A DNA stretch of 64,000 nt from Syncephalis fuscata (Eukaryota; Zoopagomycota; Zoopagomycetes; Zoopagales; Piptocephalidaceae). The stretch covers positions 248,001-312,000 of the forward strand of contig JAHLTZ010000005.1 in the NCBI GenBank assembly GCA_025786725.1. The letters run 5' to 3'. This document shows positions 1-12,500 of the stretch, in pieces (position 1 is the first letter of the stretch; the number at the start of each line of letters is the position of its first letter). A model generated the notes under the pieces. The model had not been told where the DNA came from, made no database searches, and worked only from the letters and a program-made list of their open reading frames with translations. The translations under genes were made by a program, and so were the position numbers.

Positions 1-1
1 A

Positions 2-1402
2 CAAGAAGAGCAAGAGCAGTCACAAAAGAAGAATGGAAATGAAGCGGAGGATACACTCACTCCTGTAACTCCGCCAAAATCACCACCTACTGCATCTCGA
101 CCTGGCTTAAACCGACGACATACAGTAATGCCAAGTGCATCCTGGTCCCATGCTTCTTGGTCCCAATCGGCCTTCAGACAATGGAGTTCATTCTGGCAGG
201 ATCTAAAGGATGAGTTAAAAGATGCTGCTCATATAGGAGGTGCAGGTGCAGATGGATTTAAAAATATACGTCGTAAACATCATTCTGGTGATATGAAAAA
301 GAAGTCTGACAAGGATTATAGTCCTGGTGGTATGGATACCAATAGGAGAAAGCCACCTACCCGTCGTTTATCAATTAATGTGCCTGTGGATAATAGTCGA
401 GTATTAACACAGCAAACACTATTGCAAGGTAATGGCTTGAGTATGATAAGAGGATCGGCAAATGATGTGAATGACGCTGAAGATGACATAATGTCCAATC
501 TATTGTCACCTCGTACTACATTGGCAGTGTTTGGTGATATGCCACATAGTTCGCATATAGATAGCTCGCCTTCAGTTTCACGAGCACGTACACCTTTACC
601 AAGACCAGATACAGCAATGCAGCAACCCCGTGAGCCATATGTATCACAGTCATCGTTTTCTTTTGGTTCAGCGAGTGACGCTATAAGTAGCTCGAGTAGT
701 AGCAGCAGCAGTAGCAGCAGTAGTTCAGGTAGCTCTTCCAATGAGAACTCATCTGAACGTCGACGTCTTCATCCACTTACTTCACTCTTCCGTGAAAGAA
801 GCCGATCTCGGCAACCAAGTCAAGAGGATGAAGACAAAGAAGATGAAGAAGTTGAGTATGATCCAACTAGAAACGAACTTGAAGTGCCTTACGCTACTAA
901 TACGGGTAAAGCTTCAAATCGTGCTTCTAAACAACGATTGCGTAATATGGCACGCAAAGTGGGTCATGTATTCCGTCGTGGTAAAAGCGGACAACGCCAT
1001 GCTGCGCGCGATGAAGATGGTAGTCAAGGTGGCAGCGATGATAGTATTGAAGATGGTGGCAATGGCCAAGCAAGCGATCAAAGTGAAGGCCTACCAAATA
1101 GAGGCGACATAGGCGCTGAATTCACCGCTGCTATGGATGGTCTACAAATATCGAACATACCCGTATGTCGAGTAGATGGACCGAATGGCGAGCCAGTACT
1201 ATCTTCGTCACCGGTAGCTGAAACACATAAGAAGAACTGGCTATATCAGCGTAGTGGTAGTAGCGGACTAATTGACCATCTACATACGCGCAGTACCGAC
1301 TACAAGACAAATTCAAAGCATCGACGGGACCTGTCTTGCGATCAACCGCCTACACAAGCCTCTTCAGTAAGCGGTGATCAGCTATGGGGTGTTAAAGTTT
1401 AG
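2..1402 (+). CDS. C-terminal part of a Ser-rich, largely disordered protein (5' end outside window)
   Basis: The frame is open from base 2 to a TAG at 1400-1402, so the N-terminus lies before the window. The visible 466 or so residues are low complexity. There is an acidic/basic start, a short Trp-containing patch (near base 150-200) that is the only likely ordered segment, and many Ser/Pro-rich stretches of the kind phosphorylated in signalling proteins. A run of about 20 serines lies at bases 690-730, encoded by mixed AGC/AGT/TCA codons. After it come an acidic segment and an Arg-rich segment. I recognise no domain and assign no function. No intron signals are needed in this part. The run of leucines on the opposite strand is only the shadow of the serine tract. 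Confidence 0.75.
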   Translation, partial: QEEQEQSQKKNGNEAEDTLTPVTPPKSPPTASRPGLNRRHTVMPSASWSHASWSQSAFRQWSSFWQDLKDELKDAAHIGGAGADGFKNIRRKHHSGDMKKKSDKDYSPGGMDTNRRKPPTRRLSINVPVDNSRVLTQQTLLQGNGLSMIRGSANDVNDAEDDIMSNLLSPRTTLAVFGDMPHSSHIDSSPSVSRARTPLPRPDTAMQQPREPYVSQSSFSFGSASDAISSSSSSSSSSSSSSGSSSNENSSERRRLHPLTSLFRERSRSRQPSQEDEDKEDEEVEYDPTRNELEVPYATNTGKASNRASKQRLRNMARKVGHVFRRGKSGQRHAARDEDGSQGGSDDSIEDGGNGQASDQSEGLPNRGDIGAEFTAAMDGLQISNIPVCRVDGPNGEPVLSSSPVAETHKKNWLYQRSGSSGLIDHLHTRSTDYKTNSKHRRDLSCDQPPTQASSVSGDQLWGVKV

Positions 1403-1827
1403 CATGTTTATCATTCGTATTATTATTATTATTATGACCATTATATTTTATCATTTATCATTTGTTTCTATTATTTCAGCACATATCAGTTTCCTAAAGT
1501 TTTGTAAAGAGTTATTACTCATCCACAAATAAAAGGAATTATGATAATCTTCCTTTTTTTAAATAAAATATAGAAAATATATGTCAATGGCTGGTTGATG
1601 TTTACTTTGATCCTCCTTGGGGCAGTAAATCTTTTTACGCAATCGATTGCAATGATTTAAATAGTTGACGAATTGATTGAATTAATTTGTGTTTAAATTA
1701 TCATTCACAATAAACACTGTTGCTTATATACTGAATATAATGTTTAAAGTTTAACTGTCAATTGTAATATCATGTTTTATGATAATGACATTTGCTTATG
1801 CGTTGATATCCATCCCTCTTATTTTAT

Positions 1828-2606
1828 TGTTGACATTATTCTATTAGTATACTTGTTTTTATGCAATTGATTTTCATTCTTTGTTTTATTCTACTATTTA
1901 AACAACTCTTCCATTTGTATTTCAATTTGTTCATAGTCTTTTTATGTACAGCGTTATTCAATTTATGATTGTACATATTACATTATTTATTAATTAAATA
2001 AAGATAATATTTTTATATTAAACAATTTATTAGGCATTTAATGTGATTTGTGTCAAATGATTATTTTTAATAACATTCGCGCAACTGAACTACACATTCG
2101 TTCTATTGAACATGGGACAAGTAGTGAGTTTTATTTAATCGTCACATTATCACACTTATTGCTTTTTGGGAGACAAATGACTAAAATCCAATAATAGCCA
2201 ATCTATTGAACATGATAATGGGTGGTGAGCGACATCAAGCATCAAATACTCATCATTGTAGATTCATTATCCAGTATGCATATATCCTCTATTCACCTAT
2301 GTCATTCCCATTCTATCTCATGATACTATATATTATTCTACGATATACTAAATACATTCTATTGTTTATGTGTTTCAATATACTCCACTCATTGTACCCA
2401 TTGCGCTATACACACTATACCTTCGACATCGTTTTATATACTTTCTTACCGTACATTTGTCATTCTATATACTATTCTATATTCATTAAGTCATTTTGTA
2501 TCAAAAACTACATTTATTTTTGTTCTAGCTTTATTATTTATAAATGTCAACTAATTCCGCTCATTGCTCATGCATATATGCTCAATAACTTGAACATTGC
2601 TAATCT
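1828..2606 (+). repeat. Dispersed repeat A, copy A1
   Basis: About 780 bases that recur almost unchanged in inverse orientation at 32432-33206 (A3), with diverged or partial copies at 25012-25560 (A2) and 32035-32290 (A4). Shared landmarks include the block around 2090-2130 (a conserved 'cgcaactgaac...ttctattgaacatg' arrangement) and the block around 2210-2290. The contained ORF is conserved with the repeat but reads as low-complexity hydrophobic sequence, so I do not call it a gene. No terminal repeat or target-site duplication was found by eye. Confidence 0.8.
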
Positions 2607-2781
2607 CGTTCAATATTGTATAATCATTATAATGTTTATCATTCCTTATATATTGGCTATACGTTGTCTATAACCGTTGTCGGTATAGTTTTAACTCTTT
2701 TATTAATAAAAATTGACATATCATACTTATTTTGTTCATCAAGTTATTTTGTTATAACAAATATGAATATGAACAGTTGTT

Positions 2782-3360
2782 TTTATTAAAATATTGTTAA
2801 TAAATTGATTTAAATAAAGAATATAACATACTATTTGATTTCTTTGAAACACTTGAAGCCGATTATCGTTATTGTTGTTGTTGGCCATATGTAAAAAGAT
2901 TGATCGAATATTAATAGAAGCCATATGATTGCAATTCCATATCGTTCTGTATTTGTTGTTGTTGCATCTATGTACAGCATGGATTATTGCATCTAAATGA
3001 TCTATTCTATTTTCTAATATTCTACTATTGCATTTTGGGCATATTTGTGATGTAAGACCAAGATTAATATAATTATTATAAATGTCGCTTATTAAACAGC
3101 CACTTCCTCTATAGCCAATCTGACTAAATAAATGGCATTTGAACAATTAATATCATAATGACAATGTATATATATTAAGCAATAATAAAAATAACTAATT
3201 GATTACATTATTATACTGACAATTACACATGAATGAACTAATGTTGGATCCAATATTATACATGTTATAGTAATGAATAGTGTTTAATTGTAATTAAAAG
3301 TATTAAGAAAAAGGGAGTGAAATAAGTAAATAGAAATGTTAAAGTCAAAGTAAAATAGCT
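2782..3360 (-). repeat. Dispersed repeat B, copy B1, with remnant zinc-ribbon/RuvC-III-like ORF
   Basis: A ~580-base unit that recurs at 15376-16022 (B2, same orientation) and 34905-35530 (B3, inverse). Copies end at the same point on one side (bases 3350-3360 here). The minus-strand ORF (3146 down to 2739) contains ICPKC, then HRCNN about 25 residues later, then WNCNHMASINI. That order resembles the C-terminal end of TnpB/Fanzor-type proteins: a zinc ribbon around the third RuvC motif, usually with Asp where Asn stands here. It would therefore be a truncated and catalytically dead remnant of a mobile element. The repeat relationship is seen directly; the family assignment is inference. Confidence 0.7.
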
Positions 3361-3906
3361 CCGTTTATTTGATCAATATAGTGCATTTGCCATTCAAATC
3401 AGTAAGTAATACAAATTGCTAATACATATTTGATTTAACATACTAAAATGCTATCTATTAATTAAAATATTCTATTTTAATGCTTATTAACATACATTAT
3501 ATCATAGTATTCTATGTTCTATTTGTTTTTAATAGCTTTATTGATTATAAATTGCTCTTTTTTCATAAACATCATTTTGTCAATCAGTACACATATTGTA
3601 TACTTTATTCTATTAGCACTTTGAAATAGCTACTTTATACTAGATTGTCCGCATACCATGTTAATGATAGATAAATCTGCTTAATTGTTATTAAAACTTC
3701 ATTTTTATATTGTTTGTCATATATCCATATGTTTTTTAAATGCATTGCTTTTGTTTGTACATGTCTATAATTACGATGTAATTGTGTGTCAATCAATTCT
3801 ATGGTTGCTACACAATTTCTAATGTAGTTTATAAAAACTCCTATAGTTATTCCATTTTAAACTTATTTTATTTTAGCACGTTCTACAGTTAAGCGTATTG
3901 TTAATT

Positions 3907-5041
3907 TTAGCTTAAGCCACAAATACTTAATTCACGCATCTCTTGTATTATCTGAGAAAGTTCACTGTCGTTCTGTCTTAACTCAGTATTACCAGAGGCG
4001 GTTGGCATTTGTAGCGTTTGCAACCGCTCATATGATTCGCTTGAAAAACGGTGCTGTAACTTGACAAGTGCCTCGAAAGAAGGGTCGAGATAAGGAACGC
4101 GCAAGTCTACCAGCTTTGGAAGTTCCGCGCTTAGTTGTGTATTTAATGCATCATATACTTCTTGCGATTGGCGCATATGCATCTCCGCCTATATAGTTTT
4201 GGGATTAAATCAAACGATTGATAGACTAAACACTAATACTTACACGAGGGAGTTTTGACGGATCATCGCTGGGTTTCTCTGTTAGTTTACGAACTTTAGC
4301 ACGAGCTGAATCATAGTCTAACAGCTTATTATGACGCTTGCGCACTGCTTCATTGACTTCAGGAAATAAGGCGCAATATCTTCCAATGGGATCAAGTACC
4401 GTTTCCCGACATTGCTCATCCTATTTAGTGCAGTTTAGTTATTTGTCACGTATTGGATAGTATTCAAACTACGCACCACATCGACACGAAGTGACTGGTC
4501 CAGCTCATTCATTACGGCCTTATAGCGAGCGGCCGATCCGCCTAATTCGGTGTCTTGGCTGCTTTCCAGAAACTGTGCCACTGTATTTGCTATGTGCATC
4601 TGTGAATTACTCAGTGCTGTGCACGTTAGATACAATGCTTTTGGCATACTCTTTAAATAAATCTACTTACAACGCAAAGAATCAAGGTAGCCTTTGGCAT
4701 CCTTATGCAGTTTATCCATCTTGTTTTCCATTCTATATGAATGATACCAGCAATAGAATAATGAGCTTCAGTAGTTATCATAACGCTTATCTTACGCTCG
4801 ATAACGGTCTTCAATATCGGAAAACTCCCGGTCAATCGTCTTATCTACATGACCGGTACGTTGCATAAGCTATAAGTTAAACTAATTGTTAGCAATGTTG
4901 GTTGGCTACCTATATCCTAATTACCGAAGTACCCGCTCGATTCACTGATTTGACAAAGCCTGCCCTGTAGTAGCAGTCGCGTTATTATTTCTGTTATTAG
5001 TATAGACATGTTGCAAGTGTTGTAGAAGCTTACCAACTCAT
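3907..5041 (-). CDS. Rvs161/Hob3-family BAR-domain protein, 7 exons, 260 aa
   Basis: Membrane-bending BAR protein (yeast Rvs161, fission yeast Hob3), which works at actin patches in endocytosis and in cell polarity. Exons read on the minus strand: 5041-5034, 4964-4925, 4869-4796, 4732-4671, 4616-4477, 4420-4244, 4188-3907. All introns are GT-AG and 53-69 bases long. Lengths sum to 783 bases, a clean 260 codons plus stop, close to the family length of about 265. The start gives MSWAGFVKSVNRAGTS, the expected N-terminal amphipathic helix. Further family hallmarks are DPIGRY followed by FPEVNEA, KLLDYDSARAKVRK, and near the C-terminus DLRVPYLDPSFEALVK. The first exon codes for only eight bases. 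No SH3 domain follows, which fits Rvs161 rather than Rvs167. Identification is firm; the exon model was built by hand. Confidence 0.93.
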
Positions 5042-6893
5042 GATGACTGTGATTTTATGAATGAAATATTAAAATGTTTGAATTGCAGGCAAGAAAGTGT
5101 TGTAGTTGGTGAACAGGCAAAAGAGAGAATGCATCACAAGACTTGAAACTATGGCATGTTTCAGGTCAAACATGTGTTACAATCATGTCGGTTTTACGCA
5201 TTCGCTACCTAGAACATGCACAGGAACAACTAAAACAACACCCGAGTAATACAATAGATTTTACAATGTTGGTTCAAAAATATTGCTTGCATAAACTATA
5301 TTATTTAGTATTTGGCTAAATGATTGTTTGATAGATACTATAGCTATAATAAATATCAGATCAATATCAGATAAACTGTCAGAGACAGGTGCCTGACGGG
5401 AATAAATATAGATGAAGCTAAAATATTGAGTTAATTATGTGTTTGTAAATCATTATTCTAATATCTTAACAGCGATGTAATAGAATTACATTAATCCTTG
5501 AAACGACTCAGTCTCCTATAAATCGCTTTTTACATTGCATTTTTCTATTTGATAAAATTTGTAACAATGATATTGCCATTTATGAATTCTATTCAGTCCA
5601 AGAGCTATTGTCAATTGACATAAGTAACAAAGTTGTATGGTGATACTTTAACTGATTAAATAAAAAGTCATCATTTTTAATCTAAACAATGTCGCGTATG
5701 ACACACGACACTGTTTTGTTATGCATTTGCAATCTTAGTGCCTACTATAATTACCAGGTTCATCAATAAAAGTATTATCGTTTTTTAAAATAGCCATGCA
5801 AACTACATTAATAGACGATTTAACAGATGCAATAAGCATCATTGGAATGCAGCTGCTGCTGTCAATGGATTATCCGGTTCATCTGCGTTTGTAAACAGGT
5901 TCTATGATCTTTAGGACACAGCTTTGCTAAAATGGCCCAGCTGTGCTACAATGCGTGTAATGCTTGCATATAATATTCCATTTAGTCGAGCCATAATAGC
6001 CTAGTAGCAAATGGGGATAGCATTGCTATTATTAGTAGTAAACATCAAATAATGTATTAAGAAGTAACAGTGGCCGCATAGGCTGCTAGGTAACAAAAAC
6101 AGATCCGTCAAAATAGCTCAGCTACACAACAAAGGTTTCTATCGTATAGCAGTTGCTATACAAGCCATTGCAAACACCGATCATGGAGCTGGTCACGTTC
6201 CATTTCGGCAGTTTGACCTAGGTCGAATCGGCATCTTTTAGTGATAGTATTATCAGCTGATCATTTCTCTCTTTATTAATCTCGTCATAGCTACTTTAAC
6301 TCCGCAAAAACGCCATGTTGTGTTACTTCCATTACTACTCGGCACACACTGCACATAATGTAAGAGCTGCGTCGACAATAACAGTAGATATGTTTCTTAT
6401 GGTAGACTTAAAAAGCTGAAACGCAGCTGATTGGCACAGACTATTACAAGGACCAAATGGTTTCCATTAACGCAACAGCTGTTATACAAACACCCCAGTG
6501 CACGAAACAAAAGTCGTTTCGAGGATCATAGAATACGGCAACCGCAGGGGCGTTCCATCAAATGCAAAGAGCTGAATGTGAGTTGTATTTGTGTGCATAA
6601 GCTGAAACAAGTGCCAATGGACAGGGAGAAGGCAACGACATGCAGCAGTCATGTGTTACGTTGGAAGCACATGTTGTCGTACTTTTCACTATCAGTCACA
6701 ATATTCAAATAGTCGCGCTTGTAAATCCATCTGGTTTTTTCCTAGTTTTTCTTTTTGCCTATTTTCGTGTTTGTGCGTACTTATATGTACATGTCTGAGC
6801 AGTTTCTCATTATCCATATCTAGCAACCGTGAACGCACTTTGCTTTTATTTTCTGTTTTTCTTTATCATATATCGTATTGTTTGCGTTTGAAC
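5042..6893. other. Intergenic region upstream of the MOB gene
   Basis: No coding region is supported. The part nearest the MOB start (6700-6890) is pyrimidine-rich on the + strand, as often seen in fungal promoters and 5' leaders. A short ORF at 6431-6712 lacks any sign of coding and is probably leader or chance. The remaining 1.3 kb is AT-rich with no repeat that I recognise elsewhere in the window. Confidence 0.5.
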
Positions 6894-8108
6894 ATGTTGC
6901 TGGCGTCTCGGAAGCCACGGCAGCGTCTTAACAAATCAACCACCGCACCAAATCCTTGCGGTGCATTTCCATTATTTAAAAACCGCACAACCGGCCATCG
7001 GCGCGCAGAAAGCGAGTCTACTTTTCGCAAAATAACACATCGTCTATCATGCATATTTCCTTCTCATCGAGCTAATCGTTCGCTGGATAGCACGCAAGAC
7101 CGTCTTGACGGCCGTACTTGTGTAAAAAGCTCGGGTGGTCAACATGCTGACGAGGCTGCATCCACGCCACAAGACCTGCAATCTGCATCATGTGAATATG
7201 ACATTTCATGCTTGTCGACACCCAAAGAATTGTCATGCAAAGCCGCCATTTCCAATGGACCTTCCATGGCTTTCATGTCCACACCAAATATCATTCAGCG
7301 CAACTGTAGAAATGACAGTGCCACAGGTCATCCTGTGCCAATGCCAACTCAGCTGTCGGGTGAACTGACACTTGGACTTGACTGTCTGAAAAAAGTTGTA
7401 AAATTGCCAGCTGGTGAAAAGCAGTGCGAATGGATTGCTGTTCATGGTGAGTACTATTGATTATTAATCAAATGTCAAAACATTTACACATTCTTTTGTA
7501 TAGTCGTCGATTTCTTCAATCAGGTTAATTTACTTTATGGCACTATCACCGAGTTTTGCACACCTAGAGATTGCCCGGTCATGTCGGCCGGCGATCGTTA
7601 TCAGTATCGTTGGCTTGAGAATAAACAGTCAAGCAGACATAGTACTTGCCTATCAAGCAAGAGCGTCACTACTATTACATCGGCATCTACTTACACGAAC
7701 AGCGACTGTGGTAGCGGATATTACAGTGGCAGTCTAGCTAACCGTAGAGAAGGCGCATCGCGTGCTATTTTGTTGCCAGCACCAGACTATATAGATAATA
7801 TAATGCGCTGGGGCTTGCGGATGATTGAAAATCTTCAAACGCTTCAGGATCAAAAAAGCGCTTCCTTCACACAAATGTCTTCTAGTGTTGTACGGACATT
7901 GTTCAAACGGATATTTCGTATATATGCACACATATATCACGCACATTCTGGTGCCATCTCGGTGCTAAGACAGGAAGCACTTTTAAACACATCTTTTATT
8001 CACTTCGTTTTATTTGCACGCGAATTCAATCTCATCGACGAACGAGAAGAACATCCTATGGCGGAGGTGATTGCACTGCTTACCAATCCTCGCATGCAAC
8101 AAAGATAA
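6894..8108 (+). CDS. MOB-family kinase co-activator with long N-terminal extension, 385 aa
   Basis: MOB proteins bind and activate NDR/LATS-type kinases (mitotic exit, septation, cell polarity). Two exons, 6894-7446 and 7504-8108, are joined by a 57-base GT-AG intron and give 385 residues. The MOB core starts near residue 165. It shows EWIAVHVVDFFNQVNLLYG, then TEFCTPRDCPVMSAG (two zinc-ligand cysteines), then RIYAHIYHAH (two zinc-ligand histidines) and LNTSFIHFVLFAREFNLID. A Ser/Thr-rich insertion of about 45 residues sits after the YQYRW strand, where MOB1 has a short loop. The first ~160 residues are basic, disordered and unlike MOB1 (about 215 residues in total), so this may be a MOB2-like or lineage-specific paralogue. 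The ATG at 6894 was chosen because upstream sequence is hydrophobic, pyrimidine-rich leader. Confidence 0.9.
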
Positions 8109-9544
8109 TCATATAGATTCTATTGCCGTTACAATGGCTATCATTGTATTTTTTGCTGTTTTCCTTGAGTTGTTTAGTTTATTTTTTATTTACATTAGTA
8201 ATTTTGTTTAAAGCCTTTATTTAATAGAAAATTAAGCATTTGCAGTTATTTCAATTATATTATGTTTACATTATCTGTGTATCAAATTAATAGTATCATT
8301 AATAGTTAATTAACAAAATATAATGTTTCTAATTAATAAATTTAACAATAAATGCATAAATATAAATTTTAAATAAACAATGATTGTTATATAATAGAAT
8401 GAGTATACGATGGTAGTGATATGAATGAATCGGATTTATATGCATACTAGATATATGCGTACTAAATAAAGAATATACTATTACAGCATTAGTAGTATGA
8501 TTAGGTAACTTTGATTAAACAACCAAATAAAAAGAAAAAGAAAATAAATAGCTTATTCAGATTTTTCAATATTAATATTAAATGAATTTAACGTTTAACT
8601 ATGACTCAAATCAGTAGATTTGTAATAAAAGTTGCAAACTGTATATATCCTGACAATAAGCTAAAGAAAATTAGAGCGAGCGAAAATTATATTTATTATT
8701 ATGTAGGCGAAAACATTAGGTATTTGTAATACTGTCGAAGTTCTAATAAAAGCACGTAGCATAGAACTGTGGTGAAAAAATTAAGTACATTAAATGCAAC
8801 AAAGCTTAAATTAAAACTTTGATTACTGATGTCATTCACCACCCAGCTCCATGTTTAATAAAACGAATGCTATTAAATGTAGTTATTTAACACAAAAATA
8901 TATTAAATAATCAAATAATAAACTATTTATAAAATCAATGCATGATAGTGCAAAATGTTACACTATACAATAACAGGCCCTCTAACTTGTTATACAAAAT
9001 AATGTTTATAGCAACAGCTACTAATTAAGTCCAATGATCTTATAGCAAATGGTCTTTAGTAACATATAAATAGTTTTATTGCTATTTCACCAATAGTATT
9101 AATAAATAGACAGTATAATTATGCTAATTATACAATTAGTCTATTGGCTTTATTACCAATTGCTTTATTATTTGGCATTGTATTTCCATTACTTATGTTC
9201 AACACTGTCGTTTTTAGTAAAAAATGACATTAATTACTAGATATTGGCTGCAATAATAGATGTTGTTTATTGTGTGCATAATAGTGTGTGCATAATATTT
9301 CAATGTGTTGCAAAATAGAAATATTATGTTCAAAAGTAGTACAATGGTTGCACACGACAATGGGATGCTGCCAGTCTTGCATGACGTCTGCAGTGTCCTG
9401 AGCGCAATGTTCTTTGTCTCAACGCATGTTACGTTTTAAACTGTTGTGCTTTCTGCCTTCGTTTTCTTACTTTGTTTTTCGCTTTCGTTTGTGCTTTCGT
9501 TTTGTGTTTTGTTCTCAATATCCCTCTTGTCAATAACTTTACAA
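8109..9544. other. AT-rich intergenic region
   Basis: No gene is supported. A stretch at about 8790-8865 shares a block (aagcttaaattaaaactttg) with 43243-43262 and then resembles an edge of repeat A, so it may be a small fragment of a dispersed repeat. The last ~120 bases before 9545 are T/C-rich, consistent with the promoter of the next gene. Confidence 0.45.
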
Positions 9545-12500
9545 ATGGTCACCAAATCAATTAAGCCACCCTGTAAGTCAGCGTGTATCAACTATAGCAT
9601 GATTTGTACAAATAGTTATTGATACCATTTAACTATTCGTATAGCCACTATCTCAGGCAAAACATGTTTGATTTGCTATGATTCCATTAAAATCTGTAAT
9701 TTTAATGGAACAATTATAAAGAAAAAAAATGAAGCACCGACTGGCACAGTATTAGACTGCGGCCATGGATATTGTTTTGGCTGCTTTGTCAAACACTTAC
9801 AATCACTTATTACAGCTGCTGTCTGTAAATTCCCAGTTAAATGTCCCTATCCTGATTGTGTACAGGTGATATCCGACGATATGGCAAAGCAGCTTCTTTC
9901 GCCCGCGGAATATCGTCGCTGGCACCAAAGAAAAGTCGAGAGCGATCCAAAGTGCATTGTAAGTGCATCGACCTTAATTCTGGCAACTAATAGTTAATTT
10001 GCCGTAAAGATGTTTTGCCCAAACAAACGATGCAGCCACACTATATGGACTGTAATTGACGGCAATCCGCAGCCTTCTCCAGCTAAATGTCCAGAGTGCA
10101 AGCTGATACTATGTCTGCGCTGCAAAACAGAGCATCACAAAGGTATGTCAATCTGCCACACTAAACAACTGTTTTAATAGTACAGTTGATAGGTATGAGC
10201 TGCGGTGAATATGCCAATCTTCCAAAAGCAGAAAAATATAAAGAAGACTGGGACACGTTAAAGCTTGCCGGCCCAAATCGATGGCGACACTGTCCGATAT
10301 GTAACGCCTTAGTTGAGCGGAATACTGGCTGTAAGAAGATGACCTGCACTTGTACTGCTCAATTGTAAGAAGCTTGAAATACATTAAATTTAACTATTTC
10401 TAACATCAACCAATAGCTGCTTTGGTTGTGGCACAGTATGGACTAAGAAAAAAAACTCCAAAAGCTGCTGTGCACTTCAAAATCATGATTTAGACCGTGG
10501 CATAATGGTTCAAGCATCCAATACTTCTAATGCTCAGACCAGCAGTGATAAACGTAAATTCAGTATTGCTGTTCTCGCGAGCGGTAGATTTCTTCAAGCA
10601 GTAAGAACACTTGGTTCCGCACCATGGCACTTCAAAAACGATGTGGCTATTGTGATCAAAAATTTAAATCTTTGGATGCGTTGCATGCCCATTTGGAAGA
10701 AACTCGGAAACATACCACGTATATTTGTTGCGAGCAACTATTTTCAAGTTCAAGCACGTACAATGCACACGTAAAGACACATGGAAAAGCCAAACCACCC
10801 ACATCAACTGTAAATACTGCTCCTGCTTCAATTTCTGTAAATAGCACAGATCCAAAGGTGCCACTTCCTGCTACAAAGTCTACAGCAAGCACCAGCAAAG
10901 AAGTAAAAACTTTAGCGTCATCTAAAAGTCCATCAGCTAAGAAACCAGCATTGGTCAATCGTAAAGAGGTAGCCAGCGTTGATATTAAAGTGCTGTTGAA
11001 TGATAAGGAGAGGAATTTTAAAGATTCAGCTTGGCTGGCACTATCCGAAAAAGGGAAGTGCTGCCCATATTGCCAACGCAAATTCAAGAATCCAGCAGCT
11101 CTGCATGAACATTTGATAAAATTTACCAAACATGAAGTATATATTTGCTGTAAATCGCTTTTTCCTAATGCTTCAGCATTGAAATTACATAAGGAATCTC
11201 ATACATTAGCATCCAATCTACCGTCAAATAAACCTTCAACTCAACAAAAGACGTCATCAAACTCAGTTTGCACTCCTACATCATCATCTATTTCAAAATC
11301 AGATATTGCTAAACCGAATTTGCCTAAACCAACATTGTCTACTTCAAACAATACTTCTACTAAGCAGCAAGTACCCACCGATTCCAAGCCAGCTGCAATT
11401 GAAACTCATGTCTGTTGTGGGCGCATTTTTAGCACATCAGCAGCAAAAAATGAACATATACAAAACTCGCGTCGTCATCAAGCAACATTAAAACAGGACT
11501 TACACATTCGCTCTGAACCGCACAAAGCATCGTCATCTGCTTCAGCCAATACTTCTGTTAAGCAGCAAGTAGCTATTAGTTTTCATCCACATGTATCTGA
11601 AGTTTATTATTGTTGTGGACGCACTTTTAGCACATTGGAAGCAAAACGTGAACATATAAAAACATCATGTTATTATCAAACACCATTAGAAAAAAAACCA
11701 TGCCCTTATGAGCCAGGAACTATTGAATATGAATATTATAAACCAACATCATTTACTTCAAACGATACTTCTACTAAGCAGCAAGTACCCACCGATTCCA
11801 AGCCAGCTGCAATTGAAACTCATGTCTGTTGTGGACGCATTTTTAGCACATCAGCAGCAAAAAATGAACATATACAAAACTCGCGTCGTCATCAATCAAC
11901 ATTAAAACAGGACTTACACATTCGCTCTGAGCCGCACAAAGCATCGTCATCTGCCTCAGCCAATACTTCTGTTAAGCAGCAAGTAGCTATTAGTTTTCAC
12001 CCACATGTATCTGAAGTTTATTATTGTTGTGGACGCACTTTTAGCACATTGGAAGCAAAACGTGAACATATAAAAACATCATGTTATTATCAAACACCAT
12101 TAGAAAAAAAACCATGCCCTTATGAGCCAGGAACTATTGAATATGAATATTATAAACCAACATCATTTACTTCAAACGATACTTCTACTAAGCAGCAAGT
12201 ACCCACCAATTCCAAGCCAGCTGCAATTGAAACTCATGTCTGTTGTGGGCGCATTTTTAACACATCAGCAGCAAAAAATGAACATATACAAAACTCGCGT
12301 CGTCATCAATCAACATTAAAACAGGACTTACACATTCGCTCTGAGCCGCACAAAGCATCGTCATCTGCTTTAGCGGATACTTCTGCTAAACAGTCAATGT
12401 CTATTAATTTACAGGCATTAGCATTTAAACCCTATTATTGTTGTGGACGTACCTTCAATACATTGGTAGCAAAGCGCGAACATATACTAACTTCATGTTA

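Larger units (their letters stand above)
1403..3906. other. AT-rich intergenic region holding repeats A1 and B1
   Basis: A short TTA microsatellite follows the stop codon at about 1415-1435. The rest is AT-rich DNA dominated by two dispersed repeats, A1 and B1, annotated separately. Between 3361 and 3906 I see no gene, only long AT tracts. The long ORF on the + strand at 2206-2673 lies in repeat A and is rich in Ile, Tyr and Phe, which is what AT-rich non-coding DNA gives. Confidence 0.6.

Noticed and set aside
316-741. Minus-strand ORF with a leucine run and signal-peptide look
   Set aside because: Shadow of the serine tract of the partial gene at 2-1402.
2206-2673. 155-residue hydrophobic ORF, repeated at 32482-32829
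   Set aside because: It is conserved only because repeat A is duplicated. Composition (Ile, Tyr, Phe, Leu) is that of translated AT-rich DNA, and diverged copy A2 does not keep the frame.
10554-10587. A 34-base intron to join the RBR and zinc-finger frames
   Set aside because: Phases do not match: it would bring a stop within six codons. Other phase-compatible introns need poor donors or remove part of RING2.
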